Positions 17,628 to 27,432 of a stretch of 64,000 nt of DNA are shown one piece after another (within the stretch, counting starts at the first letter, position 1; each line of letters starts with the position of its first letter). A program made the position numbers and the translations under genes. Origin of the DNA: an uncultured Flavobacteriaceae bacterium. Lineage in GTDB: Bacteria > Bacteroidota > Bacteroidia > Flavobacteriales > Flavobacteriaceae. The notes under the pieces were generated by a model. It was not told the origin of the DNA, ran no database searches, and was given only the letters and a program-made list of their open reading frames with translations. The stretch spans positions 81,120 through 145,119 of the forward strand of contig CANMSN010000008.1 of assembly GCA_947500585.1 (NCBI GenBank), given 5' to 3'.

Positions 17628-18701
17628 ATGCAACTGTACAATAAATTAAGTGCGAAAGAAAGAGCTGAATTAATTGATAAAACAGGAAAAAATCGATTAA
17701 CACTTTCTTTTTACCAATATGCCAAAATAGGCAATCCACAACTTTTTAGAGACCACTTGTTTATTACATGGGAAGCTTTAGATGTTCTTGGCAGAATATA
17801 TGTTGCTCATGAGGGTATTAATGGTCAATTGTCGCTTCCTGCCAATCGTTTCAATGAGTTTAAAACACATCTAGATTCTATCACTTTTTTAAAAGATATC
17901 CGATTAAATATCGCTGTTGAACAAGACAATAAATCGTTTTTAAAACTCAAAGTAAAAGTCCGCAATAAAATTGTAGCCGATGGTTTAAACGATAATACTT
18001 TTGATGTTACAAATAAAGGCGTACACGTTGATGCCCAAAAATTCAATAATCTAATTGAAGATGAAAAAACCGTTTTGGTAGATATGCGAAACCATTACGA
18101 AAGCGAAATAGGGCATTTTAAAAATGCTGTAACACCAGATGTAGATACCTTTAGAGAATCTTTAGATATTATTGAAGAAGATTTAAAAGACCATAAAGAA
18201 GACAAAAACCTAGTGATGTATTGTACTGGTGGTATTCGTTGTGAAAAAGCCAGTGCCTATTTTAAGCATAAAGGCTTTAAAAATGTATACCAGCTGGAAG
18301 GTGGTATTATAGAATATGCAAGACAGGTTAAAGACAAAAACTTAGAGAATAAATTTCTAGGACAAAACTTTGTGTTTGATGAGCGAAGAGCCGAACGTAT
18401 AAGCGATGATGTTATTGCCAATTGCCATCAATGTGGAAACCCATTTGATGTCCATACCAATTGTGCCAATGAAGCTTGCCATTTATTATTCATTCAATGT
18501 GATGCCTGTAAAGCTGAAATGGATAACTGTTGCTCAACAAATTGTAAAGAGATAAACGCTATGCCTTACGAAGCTCAAAAAGAACTGAGAAAAGGACAAG
18601 GGAATAGCAACGATATTTTCAAAAAAGGGCGTGCAGATCATCTTCCGTACAAAAAAGATTTGAGGAATATTTTTGAAGTATTGAACAAGAAAGAGATTTA
18701 A
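17628..18701 (+). CDS. trhO: tRNA uridine(34) hydroxylase TrhO (rhodanese family)
   Basis: Oxygen-dependent hydroxylation of U34 in tRNA anticodons, the first step towards 5-(carboxy)methoxyuridine. 357 aa, normal for this family (formerly UPF0176/YceA). Seen: the N-terminal ferredoxin-like part, a rhodanese domain (about 125-240) with active loop CTGGIRC (Cys199, Cys205), and a C-terminal cysteine-rich segment (CHQCGNPFD; CDACKAEMDNCC) that probably binds a metal. A single gene with a short A/T-rich upstream region. Confidence 0.93.
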   Translation: MQLYNKLSAKERAELIDKTGKNRLTLSFYQYAKIGNPQLFRDHLFITWEALDVLGRIYVAHEGINGQLSLPANRFNEFKTHLDSITFLKDIRLNIAVEQDNKSFLKLKVKVRNKIVADGLNDNTFDVTNKGVHVDAQKFNNLIEDEKTVLVDMRNHYESEIGHFKNAVTPDVDTFRESLDIIEEDLKDHKEDKNLVMYCTGGIRCEKASAYFKHKGFKNVYQLEGGIIEYARQVKDKNLENKFLGQNFVFDERRAERISDDVIANCHQCGNPFDVHTNCANEACHLLFIQCDACKAEMDNCCSTNCKEINAMPYEAQKELRKGQGNSNDIFKKGRADHLPYKKDLRNIFEVLNKKEI

Positions 18702-18731
18702 AAATCTTCCTTTTTAAGTCTGTATAATAAT

Positions 18732-18758
18732 CTTATCTTTACATCGATAAGTTTTTTT
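18732..18758 (+). terminator. Weak terminator candidate after trhO
   Basis: CTTATC (18732-18737) and GATAAG (18746-18751) form a 6-bp stem followed by T7. The stem is short. The overlapping TATCTTTA also resembles a degraded -7 box for the next gene, so the assignment is uncertain. Confidence 0.35.
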
Positions 18759-18878
18759 GAAATCTAATTTCAAAACACAACGTATTCAGAAATACTCGTG
18801 AAAACGAATATTTAAAAGATTTATGAACCTTCTTTCGATAGAACATTAGTTTTAATCGGAATCAATATATAAAAACAT

Positions 18879-20135
18879 ATGGCTTGCGCAAGTTGCTCAA
18901 CAAAAGACGGCTCACCTAAAGGCTGCAAAAATAATGGTACTTGTGGTACAGATAGTTGTAATAAGTTAACCGTTTTCGATTGGTTAGCAAATATGTCGCT
19001 TCCAAACGGAGAAAAACCATTTGATTGGGTAGAAGTTCGTTTTAAAAATGGCAGAAAGCATTATTATAAAAACACAGAAAATTTAACGTTAAGTATCGGA
19101 GATGTAGTTGCAACTCAAGCACAATCTGGTCATGATATTGGTATGGTTACGCTTACGGGGGAATTAGTGCGTGTTCAAATGAAACGTAAAAATATTTCAA
19201 AAAACCCAGAAGAGCTTTTAAAAATATACAGAAAAGCAAGTCAGAAGGATATTGATATTTGGCAAACAGCACGTGATAAAGAAGAACCTATGAAAGTTAA
19301 AGCGCGCCAATTTGCAATTGATTTGAGACTTCAAATGAAAATTTCAGATATCGAATTTCAAGGTGATGCCAGTAAAGCTACCTTTTATTACACTGCCGAA
19401 GAACGTGTTGATTTTAGAGAACTTATAAAAGTATTTGCGCGCGAATTTAGAACGCGTATAGAAATGAAACAAGTTGGTTTCCGTCAAGAAGCAGCAAGAC
19501 TTGGTGGTATTGGTTCTTGTGGGCGTGAGTTATGTTGTTCAACGTGGTTAACAGATTTTCGTTCTGTAAGTACATCTGCAGCACGCTACCAACAATTATC
19601 ATTAAATCCTCAAAAATTAGCAGGTCAATGTGGTAAGTTAAAATGCTGTTTAAATTATGAGCTTGACTCATACTTAGATGCTTTAAAAAGTTTCCCAAAA
19701 ACAGATATTAAACTTAAAACGGAAAAAGGAACAGCCGTCTGTCAAAAAACAGATATTTTTAAAGGACACATGTGGTATGCTTACGAAGGTGAGTGGATGA
19801 ATTGGCACAAAATAACAACAGAACAGGCCAACGAAATTATTGATGCTAACAAAAAAAACATAAAAATTGCTAGCCTTGAAGAATTCGCTTTAGACCTTGT
19901 AGAAGATACTAAAACAGAGTTTGAGAACGTTGTAGGGCAAGATAGTTTAACACGTTTTGATAGTCCAAAACGTAATAATAAACGTAGAAATAATAGAAGG
20001 AAAAGTAATCAGGGAAATAAAAACAATGCACCAAATAGTAATGGCGCATCAAAAAACAACCCTAACCAGAATAATAGAAATAAAAACAACAAAAGAAAAC
20101 CAAAACCTCAAAACAGTAAAAATGCTACGAAATAA
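18879..20135 (+). CDS. ricT: PSP1/RicT-like regulatory iron-sulfur protein
   Basis: 418 aa. It begins with a cysteine cluster (CASCS...GCKNNGTCGTDSC, residues 3-26). A PSP1 domain (about 150-290) follows with cysteines in GSCGRELCCSTW and GQCGKLKCCLNYE, and then an Asn/Lys/Arg-rich disordered tail of about 65 residues. Known of the family: RicT/YaaT works with partners in RNA maturation in Bacillus. The Bacteroidota role is less clear, but this gene sits with gldH, and gldH starts inside its last codons (14-base overlap), so the two are coupled. The symbol is by family resemblance. Confidence 0.8.
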   Translation: MACASCSTKDGSPKGCKNNGTCGTDSCNKLTVFDWLANMSLPNGEKPFDWVEVRFKNGRKHYYKNTENLTLSIGDVVATQAQSGHDIGMVTLTGELVRVQMKRKNISKNPEELLKIYRKASQKDIDIWQTARDKEEPMKVKARQFAIDLRLQMKISDIEFQGDASKATFYYTAEERVDFRELIKVFAREFRTRIEMKQVGFRQEAARLGGIGSCGRELCCSTWLTDFRSVSTSAARYQQLSLNPQKLAGQCGKLKCCLNYELDSYLDALKSFPKTDIKLKTEKGTAVCQKTDIFKGHMWYAYEGEWMNWHKITTEQANEIIDANKKNIKIASLEEFALDLVEDTKTEFENVVGQDSLTRFDSPKRNNKRRNNRRKSNQGNKNNAPNSNGASKNNPNQNNRNKNNKRKPKPQNSKNATK

Positions 20136-20625
20136 TATCTTGTTGTTTTTTATAATTTTTTCTTTTGTTTTTAGTTCTTGCGATTCAAATCGTGTTTTTG
20201 ATGAGTACAAATCGGTTCCTAGTTCATGGCATAAAGATGAGGTAATGAGCTTTAAAGTAAATCCGCCAGACTCAACCAATAGCTATAACTTATTTGTTAA
20301 TTTAAGAAACACGAATGCTTATAAATACAATAACTTATTTCTAATTGTAGAAATGGTTTATCCACACGGAAAAACCATAAAAGATACTTTGGAATATAGA
20401 ATGGCAGATCCTACAGGTAAACTTTTAGGCACAGGATTAACCGATGTTAAAGAAAACAAGTTATGGTATAAAGGGGATGAAATCCCATTTGTTTTTAAAG
20501 AAGCTGGAGAATATACAGTAAATATCCAGCACGCCATGAGAGAAAATGGAAAAGTAAATGGTGTTATTGAGCTAGAAGGTATTACAGATATTGGTTTTAG
20601 AGTAGAAAGCATAAATAATAATTAA
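20122..20625 (+). CDS. gldH: Gliding motility lipoprotein GldH
   Basis: 167-aa lipoprotein required for gliding in Flavobacterium-type bacteria. The signal sequence ends FVFSSC with Cys20 lipidated, followed by DSNRVFDEYK and the conserved WHKDEVMSF segment. The start at 20122 was chosen because it begins the signal peptide; the frame is open further upstream, but that sequence is the RicT tail in another frame. Its presence suggests, but does not prove, gliding ability. Confidence 0.9.
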   Translation: MLRNNILLFFIIFSFVFSSCDSNRVFDEYKSVPSSWHKDEVMSFKVNPPDSTNSYNLFVNLRNTNAYKYNNLFLIVEMVYPHGKTIKDTLEYRMADPTGKLLGTGLTDVKENKLWYKGDEIPFVFKEAGEYTVNIQHAMRENGKVNGVIELEGITDIGFRVESINNN

Positions 20626-20626
20626 A

Positions 20627-20690
20627 GGTCACTTCGAGTGATTAATATGTTGTTTGAGCGCAGTCGAAAACAATGTTGAAATTTTATCGA
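20627..20690. repeat. Family-C type intergenic repeat
   Basis: GTCACTTCGAGTG, then GAGCGCAGTCGA and a trailing TATCGAGAAG. It shares the GAGCG-AGTCGA core of the repeats at 23905, 35828 and 37515. It lies between gldH and the penicillin-binding protein gene. Confidence 0.5.
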
Positions 20691-20711
20691 GAAGTATTTA
20701 TTAAATAGTAC

Positions 20712-23054
20712 ATGGCAAAAGCAAAAAAAGAAACAAAAGCAGTTCAAGGTTTCTCAAAATACATCCGTTGGTTTTGGATGTTATTTTTAGGGGGAATTCT
20801 TTCAGTTATACTCATATTTTTATTAGCCTCATGGGGTGCATTTGGAGAGCTTCCAGATCATACAGTTTTAGAAAACCCTAAGACTAATTTAGCAACAGAA
20901 ATTATTTCATCAGATGGGAAAACTTTAGGAAAGTTTTATTTAAACGACAACAGAACACCTGTAAGCTATGATGAATTACCAAAACATTTAGTAGATGCAT
21001 TAGTTGCTACTGAGGATGTTCGTTTTCATAGTCATTCAGGTATAGATGCTAGAGGAACTCTTAGAGCTATATTCAAATTAGGTAGTGGTGGTGGAGCAAG
21101 TACTATATCACAACAATTAGCAAAACAGTTGTTTACAAAACAAGTTTCCAATAGCAAATTTGAACGTGGATTTCAAAAAGTAAAAGAATGGATTATCGCT
21201 ATTAAGTTAGAGCGGCAATACACCAAAGAAGAAATTATTGCTCAGTATTTTAACATTTACGACTTTTTAAATAATGCTGATGGTATAAGAAGTGCTTCAA
21301 GTATTTATTTTGACAAAGAACCAATGGAATTGGATTTAAAAGAATCTGCCATGTTGGTAGGGATGTTTAAAAATTCAGCGTTATACAATCCTAGAAGAAA
21401 TCCTGAAGGTGTTAAGAATAGAAGAAATGTGGTTTTGGCTCAAATGTATAAATATGATTATATAAGTGAAGAATTAAAGGATTCGCTACAAAAAACAGAT
21501 TTAGATTTAAAGTATACACCACAATCTCATAGAGACGGAATAGCAACTTATTTTAGAGGCTATCTTGATGGTTTTATGAAAGAATGGATTAAAGAAAACC
21601 CGAAACCAGATGGGTCAAAATGGAGCCTTTACAATGATGGATTAAAAGTCTACACGACTATCGATTTGCGCATGCAAAAATATGCTGAAGATGCTGTACA
21701 ACAACACATGCCAAGGTTACAAGCAGAATTTTTTAATCAAAATACACCAAAGCGTAATCCAACAGCGCCATTTTTAGATTTAGATCGAACAGAAATTAAC
21801 GATTTAATGAAGCGTTCTATGAAACAATCTGAACGTTGGAGACATATGAAGTATGATTTAAAAAAGGAAAATAAAGAGATAGAAGATTCATTTTACAAAC
21901 CTGTGCAAATGAGTGTTTTTGCATGGAAAGAAGGCAAAGCTTCAGAGATAGATACCATTATGAAGCCTATTGATTCTATGCGCTATTATAAATCTTTTTT
22001 ACGTACCGGCATGATGTCTATGGATCCACAAACAGGCCATGTTAAAGCATGGGTAGGCGGTATGAATTACAGACATTTTCAATACGATATGGTAAAACAA
22101 GGTAAACGTCAAATAGGCTCAACATTCAAACCATTTGTTTATACAGCAGCTATTGATCAATTACACTTATCACCATGTGATAAATTCCCTGATGTTCCAT
22201 TTTGTATAGAAGCAAACAAGTATGGGAATCCAGAAGAATGGTGTCCTAGGAATTCTAATGGTGAAAATGATTATGGTGGCACAAGGACCTTAAAAAACGC
22301 ATTAGCTAATTCGGTAAATACAATAACCGCAAGATTAATTGATAAAGTGGGCCCACAACCAGTAGTAGATTTAGCTAAAAAATTAGGAATTGAATCTGAA
22401 ATTCCTGTTGTGCCTTCAATCGCCTTAGGAACACCAGATTTAAGTGTTTACGAAATGGTTGGAGCTTACTCCACATTTGCAAATAAAGGTGTGTATACCA
22501 AACCAGTCATGGTAACAACTATAGAAGATAAAAACGGAACTATTTTATATCAGTTTAAACCAGAAACACGCGATGTCATAAGTGAAGAAACAGCCTATGT
22601 TACTGTAAAACTTATGGAAGGTGTTACTCAACAAGGTTCTGGTGTTCATTTAAGAACAAAAGGTGTAGATTCATATAGAGCTGCTTACCGTGAAGTGGTA
22701 ACAGGTTATCCTTATGAACTTAAAAACCCTATTGCAGGAAAAACAGGAACTACACAAAACCAAAGTGATGGTTGGTTTATGGGGATGGTACCAAATTTGG
22801 TTACTGGTGTTTGGGTTGGTGCCGAAGATAGAGCGGCTCATTTTGCAAGCATCACTTATGGTCAAGGAGGAGTAATGGCTTTACCTATTTGGGGACTTTA
22901 TATGAAAAGTTGTTATGCTGACGAAACCTTAAATATTTCAAAAGCAGATTTTGATGAACCAAAAGAACTTTCTATCAACGTAGATTGCTCTAAGACTACA
23001 GATAGTATAGTTGATGACACCAATGATGATACTCCTGATGATTTGAATTTTTAG
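20712..23054 (+). CDS. Class A penicillin-binding protein (PBP1A-type)
   Basis: Bifunctional peptidoglycan glycosyltransferase and transpeptidase, anchored by one membrane segment (about 23-45) with the bulk in the periplasm. 780 aa. GT51 motifs: EDVRFHSHSGID, GGASTISQQLAKQL, and an IIAIKLERQYTKEEI stretch. Transpeptidase motifs: STFK (Ser about 470), SVN (about 534), KTGTT (about 677). All catalytic motifs are intact. Monocistronic with its own terminator. Confidence 0.95.
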   Translation: MAKAKKETKAVQGFSKYIRWFWMLFLGGILSVILIFLLASWGAFGELPDHTVLENPKTNLATEIISSDGKTLGKFYLNDNRTPVSYDELPKHLVDALVATEDVRFHSHSGIDARGTLRAIFKLGSGGGASTISQQLAKQLFTKQVSNSKFERGFQKVKEWIIAIKLERQYTKEEIIAQYFNIYDFLNNADGIRSASSIYFDKEPMELDLKESAMLVGMFKNSALYNPRRNPEGVKNRRNVVLAQMYKYDYISEELKDSLQKTDLDLKYTPQSHRDGIATYFRGYLDGFMKEWIKENPKPDGSKWSLYNDGLKVYTTIDLRMQKYAEDAVQQHMPRLQAEFFNQNTPKRNPTAPFLDLDRTEINDLMKRSMKQSERWRHMKYDLKKENKEIEDSFYKPVQMSVFAWKEGKASEIDTIMKPIDSMRYYKSFLRTGMMSMDPQTGHVKAWVGGMNYRHFQYDMVKQGKRQIGSTFKPFVYTAAIDQLHLSPCDKFPDVPFCIEANKYGNPEEWCPRNSNGENDYGGTRTLKNALANSVNTITARLIDKVGPQPVVDLAKKLGIESEIPVVPSIALGTPDLSVYEMVGAYSTFANKGVYTKPVMVTTIEDKNGTILYQFKPETRDVISEETAYVTVKLMEGVTQQGSGVHLRTKGVDSYRAAYREVVTGYPYELKNPIAGKTGTTQNQSDGWFMGMVPNLVTGVWVGAEDRAAHFASITYGQGGVMALPIWGLYMKSCYADETLNISKADFDEPKELSINVDCSKTTDSIVDDTNDDTPDDLNF

Positions 23055-23081
23055 TATTCATAAAATATAATTTGAAATGTT

Positions 23082-23112
23082 AAAACCATTCTGTAAAATG
23101 AATGGTTTTTTT
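23082..23112 (+). terminator. Terminator after the PBP gene
   Basis: AAAACCATTC/GAATGGTTTT, a 10-bp perfect stem with an 8-base loop, followed by a T-run, about 28 bases after the stop codon. Confidence 0.85.
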
Positions 23113-23178
23113 ATTTGTTAATATTATCTTCTTATAATTCTATTATTCGTAAATTTATAAGGCAAAAATTGAATAATA

Positions 23179-23880
23179 ATGATAAATAAAAAAGTAGCAG
23201 ATGTTAAAGAAGCCCTCAAAGGCGTTTCTGATAATATGACGCTTATGCTTGGTGGTTTTGGACTTAGCGGTATCCCTGAAAATGCTATTGCACATTTAGT
23301 AAAACTTGGTGTAAAAGGATTAACCTGTATTTCAAATAACGCAGGTGTTGATGATTTTGGTTTAGGCTTATTACTTCAAAAAAAGCAAATTCAAAAAATG
23401 GTGTCATCTTATGTTGGAGAGAACGATGAATTTGAGCGTCAAATGCTTTCAGGAGAATTGGATGTAGAATTAATACCTCAAGGCACTTTAGCAGAACGTT
23501 GTAGAGCTGCTCAAGCTGGTTTTCCAGCTATTTACACACCCGCAGGCTACGGAACCGAAGTTGCCGAAGGAAAAGAAACACGTGAATTTGATGGTAAAAT
23601 GTATGTTCTTGAATATGCTTTTAAAGCTGACTTTGCTTTTGTAAAGGCTTGGAAAGGAGATGCTGCAGGGAATTTAATTTTTAAAGGAACTGCCAGAAAT
23701 TTTAATCCTAATATGTGTGGCGCAGCAAAAATAACAGTTGCTGAGGTTGAAGAATTAGTGCCACTAGGAACTCTAGACCCAAACCAAATACATATTCCTG
23801 GAATATTTGTACAACGCATTTTTCAAGGAGCTAAGTATGAAAAACGAATTGAGCAACGAACAGTGAGAGTAAAAGAATAA
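23179..23880 (+). CDS. scoA: 3-oxoacid CoA-transferase subunit A
   Basis: Moves CoA from succinyl-CoA to acetoacetate-type 3-oxoacids, linking ketone or branched-chain degradation with central metabolism. 233 aa. Seen: [15 protein letters not shown] near the start (about 22-36) and LTCISNNAG, typical of the alpha subunit. Paired with scoB, but with a 120-base repeat-filled gap between them. Confidence 0.93.
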   Translation: MINKKVADVKEALKGVSDNMTLMLGGFGLSGIPENAIAHLVKLGVKGLTCISNNAGVDDFGLGLLLQKKQIQKMVSSYVGENDEFERQMLSGELDVELIPQGTLAERCRAAQAGFPAIYTPAGYGTEVAEGKETREFDGKMYVLEYAFKADFAFVKAWKGDAAGNLIFKGTARNFNPNMCGAAKITVAEVEELVPLGTLDPNQIHIPGIFVQRIFQGAKYEKRIEQRTVRVKE

Positions 23881-23884
23881 ATAT

Positions 23885-23988
23885 TGTCATTCCTGATTGG
23901 TAACTGAGCGAAGTCGAAGTGAAGGCAGGAATCCACTTTTTAAAATTAAGATTCAATTATAAGATTCCCATCTTCATGGGAATGTAAA
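23885..23988. repeat. Composite family A + C repeat between scoA and scoB
   Basis: TGTCATTCCTG opens the unit and GGCAGGAATCC closes its first half, but a family-C core (CTGAGCGAAGTCGAAGTG) sits inside that hairpin. A second hairpin AGATTCCCATC...GGGAATG follows (about 23961-23985). The nested layout is repeated at 51294. Confidence 0.65.
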
Positions 23989-24000
23989 AAGAAAAAATAG

Positions 24001-24654
24001 ATGTTAGATAAAAACGGAATAGCTAAACGCATTGCAAAAGAAGTACAAGATGGCTACTATGTAAACTTAGGAATAGGAATTCCTACCCTGGTAGCTAATT
24101 ATGTTCGTAATGATATTGAGGTAGAATTTCAAAGTGAAAACGGCGTTTTAGGGATGGGACCATTTCCTTTTGAAGGTGAAGAAGATGCTGATATAATTAA
24201 TGCTGGAAAACAAACTATTACAACATTACCTGGTGCAAGTTTTTTTGATTCTGCTATGAGTTTTTCTATGATACGTGGGCAACATGTTGACTTAACTATT
24301 TTAGGCGCAATGGAAGTTGCTGAAAATGGCGATATAGCGAACTGGAAAATTCCAGGGCGTATGGTAAAAGGTATGGGAGGTGCTATGGATTTAGTGGCAA
24401 GTGCAGAAAACATTATTGTAGCCATGATGCATACCAATAAATTAGGAGAATCTAAATTATTAAAACAATGTTTGCTACCACTTACAGGTGTTGGATGTGT
24501 AAAAAAAATAGTGACTAATCTCGCTGTACTTGAAGTAACAGATAAAGGCTTTAAACTTTTAGAACGGGCTCCAGGAATTTCTGTGGATGCAATTAAAAAA
24601 GCTACTGAAGGCAGGCTTATTATTGATGGGGAAATTCCAGAAATGATAATTTAA
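24001..24654 (+). CDS. scoB: 3-oxoacid CoA-transferase subunit B
   Basis: 217-aa beta subunit of the CoA-transferase. The catalytic glutamate is in the conserved SENG motif (about residues 44-47), which forms the glutamyl-CoA thioester intermediate. GIGIPTLVANY precedes it, and GGAMDLV and TGVGCVKKIVTNLAVLEVT follow as in the family. Probably co-transcribed with scoA despite the intervening repeat. Confidence 0.94.
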   Translation: MLDKNGIAKRIAKEVQDGYYVNLGIGIPTLVANYVRNDIEVEFQSENGVLGMGPFPFEGEEDADIINAGKQTITTLPGASFFDSAMSFSMIRGQHVDLTILGAMEVAENGDIANWKIPGRMVKGMGGAMDLVASAENIIVAMMHTNKLGESKLLKQCLLPLTGVGCVKKIVTNLAVLEVTDKGFKLLERAPGISVDAIKKATEGRLIIDGEIPEMII

Positions 24655-24819
24655 AATATTGAGTACTTATAATTAATTCGATGAAGTGTTAAATTAAAAT
24701 GTATTTCATCGATTTTTTTTGTTTTTAATCTGATTTATTTAAAATGTATTCTATATTAGCAATCCCAAAAGAACAAATAACTAAAAGATTTTCCCAAATC
24801 TATTATAAACTTAAAACTT

Positions 24820-24948
24820 ATGAATATTGCAACAAATCTACCTGAACTACCTACAAATGACGAAAGCAAATTCAAAGAAACTTTAAAAGAAAATTTAGAG
24901 TTTTTTAAAGGCTTGGTTTATTTAACAAAGAAAATATTCATGCTATAA
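24820..24948 (+). CDS. Small hypothetical protein (42 aa)
   Basis: Short ORF in the 384-base gap between scoB and the ABC ATPase gene. ATG at 24820, TAA at 24946-24948; reads MNIATNLPELPTNDESKFK, then a Leu/Phe/Lys-rich amphipathic tail. A strong terminator 30 bases downstream has no other gene on this strand nearby, which favours a real transcript. No family recognised. The rest of the gap (24655-24819) is A/T-rich with nothing clear. Confidence 0.4.
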   Translation: MNIATNLPELPTNDESKFKETLKENLEFFKGLVYLTKKIFML

Positions 24949-24977
24949 CTTTTGTTTTTGTATGAATTATTTTAACG

Positions 24978-25010
24978 AAAAACCAGAGTCTGTTAGACTC
25001 TGGTTTTTTT
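24978..25010 (+). terminator. Strong terminator after the 42-aa ORF
   Basis: AAAAACCAGAGTC/GACTCTGGTTTTT is a perfect 13-bp stem with a 5-base loop, then more T. It could serve the small ORF on plus and, with its A-rich 5' arm, the ABC ATPase gene on minus. Confidence 0.9.
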
Positions 25011-25038
25011 ATTTAGTGAAATAATGTGAAGTGTATTG

Positions 25039-26718
25039 TTATAAACCTTTTGGTATGGCTTCAATTAATTTTTTTGTGTATTCTTTTTTTGGTAATGCGT
25101 ATATAACATCGGCATCATCCAATTCTTCAATTTTACCTTGATTCATAACCAATAGTTGGTCGCTCATATATTTTACAACTGCTAAATCATGTGAGATAAA
25201 AATATAGGTAAATCCAAATGTATCTTTAAGTTCATTAAGTAAGTTAAGCACTTGCGCTTGAACGGAAATATCTAAAGCAGAAACCGATTCATCACAAACA
25301 ATAAGTTTTGGCTGTAAAGCTATAGTTCTTGCAATACCAATACGTTGCCTTTGTCCACCAGAAAACTCATGCGGATAACGATTAAAATAATCTTCAGATA
25401 ATCCTACACGGTTTAAAATATCTATCACCTTTTCTTTTCGTTCTTTATCAGAATTATAAAGTTTATGTACAATCATCGGTTCCATTATAGCTTCACCAAC
25501 TGGAATTCTCGGATTTAATGAGGAATAAGGATCTTGAAAAATAATTTGAATATCTTTTCTAAGTTTTCGCGTATCACTTTTAGAAAGTTTAGTAATATCA
25601 ACACCATTGTATAAAATTTGTCCAGAAGTGGCTTTATCTAATTGAAGAATGGCATTACCAAGTGTCGATTTTCCACAACCGGACTCTCCTACCAAACCTA
25701 AAGTTTCACCTTCATAGAGCTTAAAACTAACATCATTTACCGCTTTAAAATGTTGAGGTTTTGTAAACCAACCAGATTTAGAAATATATTCTTTCTCAAC
25801 GTTAATCACTTCCAATAAAGGCGGTTTGCTGTATAGTTTTTTGTGGGTTTCTTTACGTTGCTGAGGAGAAATAATGTCATTCGAAATACTATCGTCTAAA
25901 AAATCTTGAATGGTCGGCAATGTTTTTAAACGTGTATCTAAAGAAGGGCGAGAATTTATTAACGCTTTAGTATAATTATGCTGTGGGTTTTTAAAAATGT
26001 CTGAAACAATACCTTGCTCAACAATATTACCTTTATACATGACTAGAACTCTATTGGCAATTTTAGAAATTAAAGCTAAATCGTGGGTAATAAAAATAAT
26101 ACTCATTTTAGTTTCAACTTGTAATGCTTTCAGTAAACTGATAATATCTTTTTGAACTGTAACATCAAGTGCCGTTGTAGGTTCGTCTGCAATTAAAATA
26201 TCTGGTTTACAGGCAATAGCCATAGCAATCATGACCCGTTGTTTTTGTCCACCAGAAATCTCATGAGGGTATTTATTATAAGTAATATTTACATCGGGTA
26301 GTTTAACTTTTTCAAAGAGTAAAAGGGTTTCATTTTGAGCTTCTTTTTTTGATAGATTGGTGTGTTGCAATAGTATTTCCTGTACTTGTTTTCCGCAAGT
26401 CATAGACGGGTTTAAAGAACTCATAGGTTCTTGAAAAATCATGGCAATTTTATTGCCTCTTATTTTTTGAAATAATTTTGGCAAGAGGGTTGTTAAATCA
26501 GTGCCATTATAAGTAATGCTGCCAAAGTTTATCTTTGCTATTTTTTCAGGAAGAAGTCCTAATATAGCTAACGAAGAGACCGATTTACCAGACCCAGATT
26601 CTCCAACAATACCTAAAATTTCATTTTTATTTAAATGATAAGAAACTGAGTGAATGACTTCATTTTCACTAAACGATATAGATAGATTTTTAACTTCTAA
26701 TATTGGACTTTCTTGCAT
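25039..26718 (-). CDS. Oligopeptide-type ABC transporter, fused dual ATPase
   Basis: 559 aa with two complete nucleotide-binding domains, like YejF/DppD-DppF fusions. Domain 1: GESGSGKS (39-46), signature SGGQKQR, DEPTTALD. Domain 2: GESGCGKST (about 345), signature SGGQRQR, DESVSALD. It energises uptake of oligopeptides, dipeptides or related solutes at the inner membrane. No permease or binding-protein gene is adjacent, so its partners are encoded elsewhere. Directly abuts the exonuclease gene upstream. Confidence 0.9.
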   Translation of the reverse strand: MQESPILEVKNLSISFSENEVIHSVSYHLNKNEILGIVGESGSGKSVSSLAILGLLPEKIAKINFGSITYNGTDLTTLLPKLFQKIRGNKIAMIFQEPMSSLNPSMTCGKQVQEILLQHTNLSKKEAQNETLLLFEKVKLPDVNITYNKYPHEISGGQKQRVMIAMAIACKPDILIADEPTTALDVTVQKDIISLLKALQVETKMSIIFITHDLALISKIANRVLVMYKGNIVEQGIVSDIFKNPQHNYTKALINSRPSLDTRLKTLPTIQDFLDDSISNDIISPQQRKETHKKLYSKPPLLEVINVEKEYISKSGWFTKPQHFKAVNDVSFKLYEGETLGLVGESGCGKSTLGNAILQLDKATSGQILYNGVDITKLSKSDTRKLRKDIQIIFQDPYSSLNPRIPVGEAIMEPMIVHKLYNSDKERKEKVIDILNRVGLSEDYFNRYPHEFSGGQRQRIGIARTIALQPKLIVCDESVSALDISVQAQVLNLLNELKDTFGFTYIFISHDLAVVKYMSDQLLVMNQGKIEELDDADVIYALPKKEYTKKLIEAIPKGL

Positions 26719-27432
26719 TTAAATATGTATAATTTCATCTTCACTTAAAAGGGCATCACCTCGTAATCTTAAAAATATTTGAGCGACAGCTATGGTGTCT
26801 TTTTCGCAGTAAACTACTATTCTATCAATTTCATTGTCTTCATAATACACTCGATAAACTTCACTACCATCAATATCATCTTTAGGCGATGGAATGCCTA
26901 AAACATTGGCCATTAGTTTTAAGGAAGTATACGTTTTATAATCGCCAAATTTCCATAATTCTAAAGTATCTAAATGAGGAACTTCCCATGGTTTTTTACC
27001 AAAGAGGTTTAGTTTATAAGGTAATTCAATATTATTAATTATCATGCGGCGAGCAATGTATGGAAAGTCGAATTCCTTACCATTATGCGCACATAGTAAA
27101 TGTTTGGTTTGGCTAAAGTGTGAAATTAATAGGCTTTTAAAATCTTTTAAAATTTTAATTTCATCACCAAAAAAAGAAGTCACTCTAAACTTTCTTAAAT
27201 CGCCTTGAATATTAAAATACCCAACGGAGATGCAAACTATTTTACCAAACTCCGCCCAAATACCTGCACGATCATAAAACTCTTCAGCGGTAAATTCATC
27301 TTTTCTTTGGTATTGCGATTTATGATCCCAAAGGGCTTGTTTGGTTTCATCTAAATCAGAAAAATGTTGCGTTTCAGGAACGGTTTCAATATCTAAAAAT
27401 AATATGTTTTCAAGATTTAATTTCGAGATCAT
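26719..27432 (-). CDS. DEDD-type 3'-5' exonuclease, PolB-like
   Basis: 237-aa predicted 3'-5' exonuclease of the DnaQ/PolB-exo superfamily. Seen: Exo I FLDIETVP (Asp14, Glu16), an Exo II-like CAHNGKEFDFPYIARR, and Exo III YCEKDTIAVAQIFLR with YxxxD, so the DEDDy set is complete. Substrate and pathway unknown. Overlaps the serine hydrolase gene by four bases and abuts the ABC gene. Confidence 0.82.
   Translation of the reverse strand: MISKLNLENILFLDIETVPETQHFSDLDETKQALWDHKSQYQRKDEFTAEEFYDRAGIWAEFGKIVCISVGYFNIQGDLRKFRVTSFFGDEIKILKDFKSLLISHFSQTKHLLCAHNGKEFDFPYIARRMIINNIELPYKLNLFGKKPWEVPHLDTLELWKFGDYKTYTSLKLMANVLGIPSPKDDIDGSEVYRVYYEDNEIDRIVVYCEKDTIAVAQIFLRLRGDALLSEDEIIHI

Noticed and set aside
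19957-20121. Extended gldH frame inside the ricT-like gene
   Set aside because: These codons are the RicT Asn/Lys-rich tail in another frame. The signal peptide of GldH begins at 20122.
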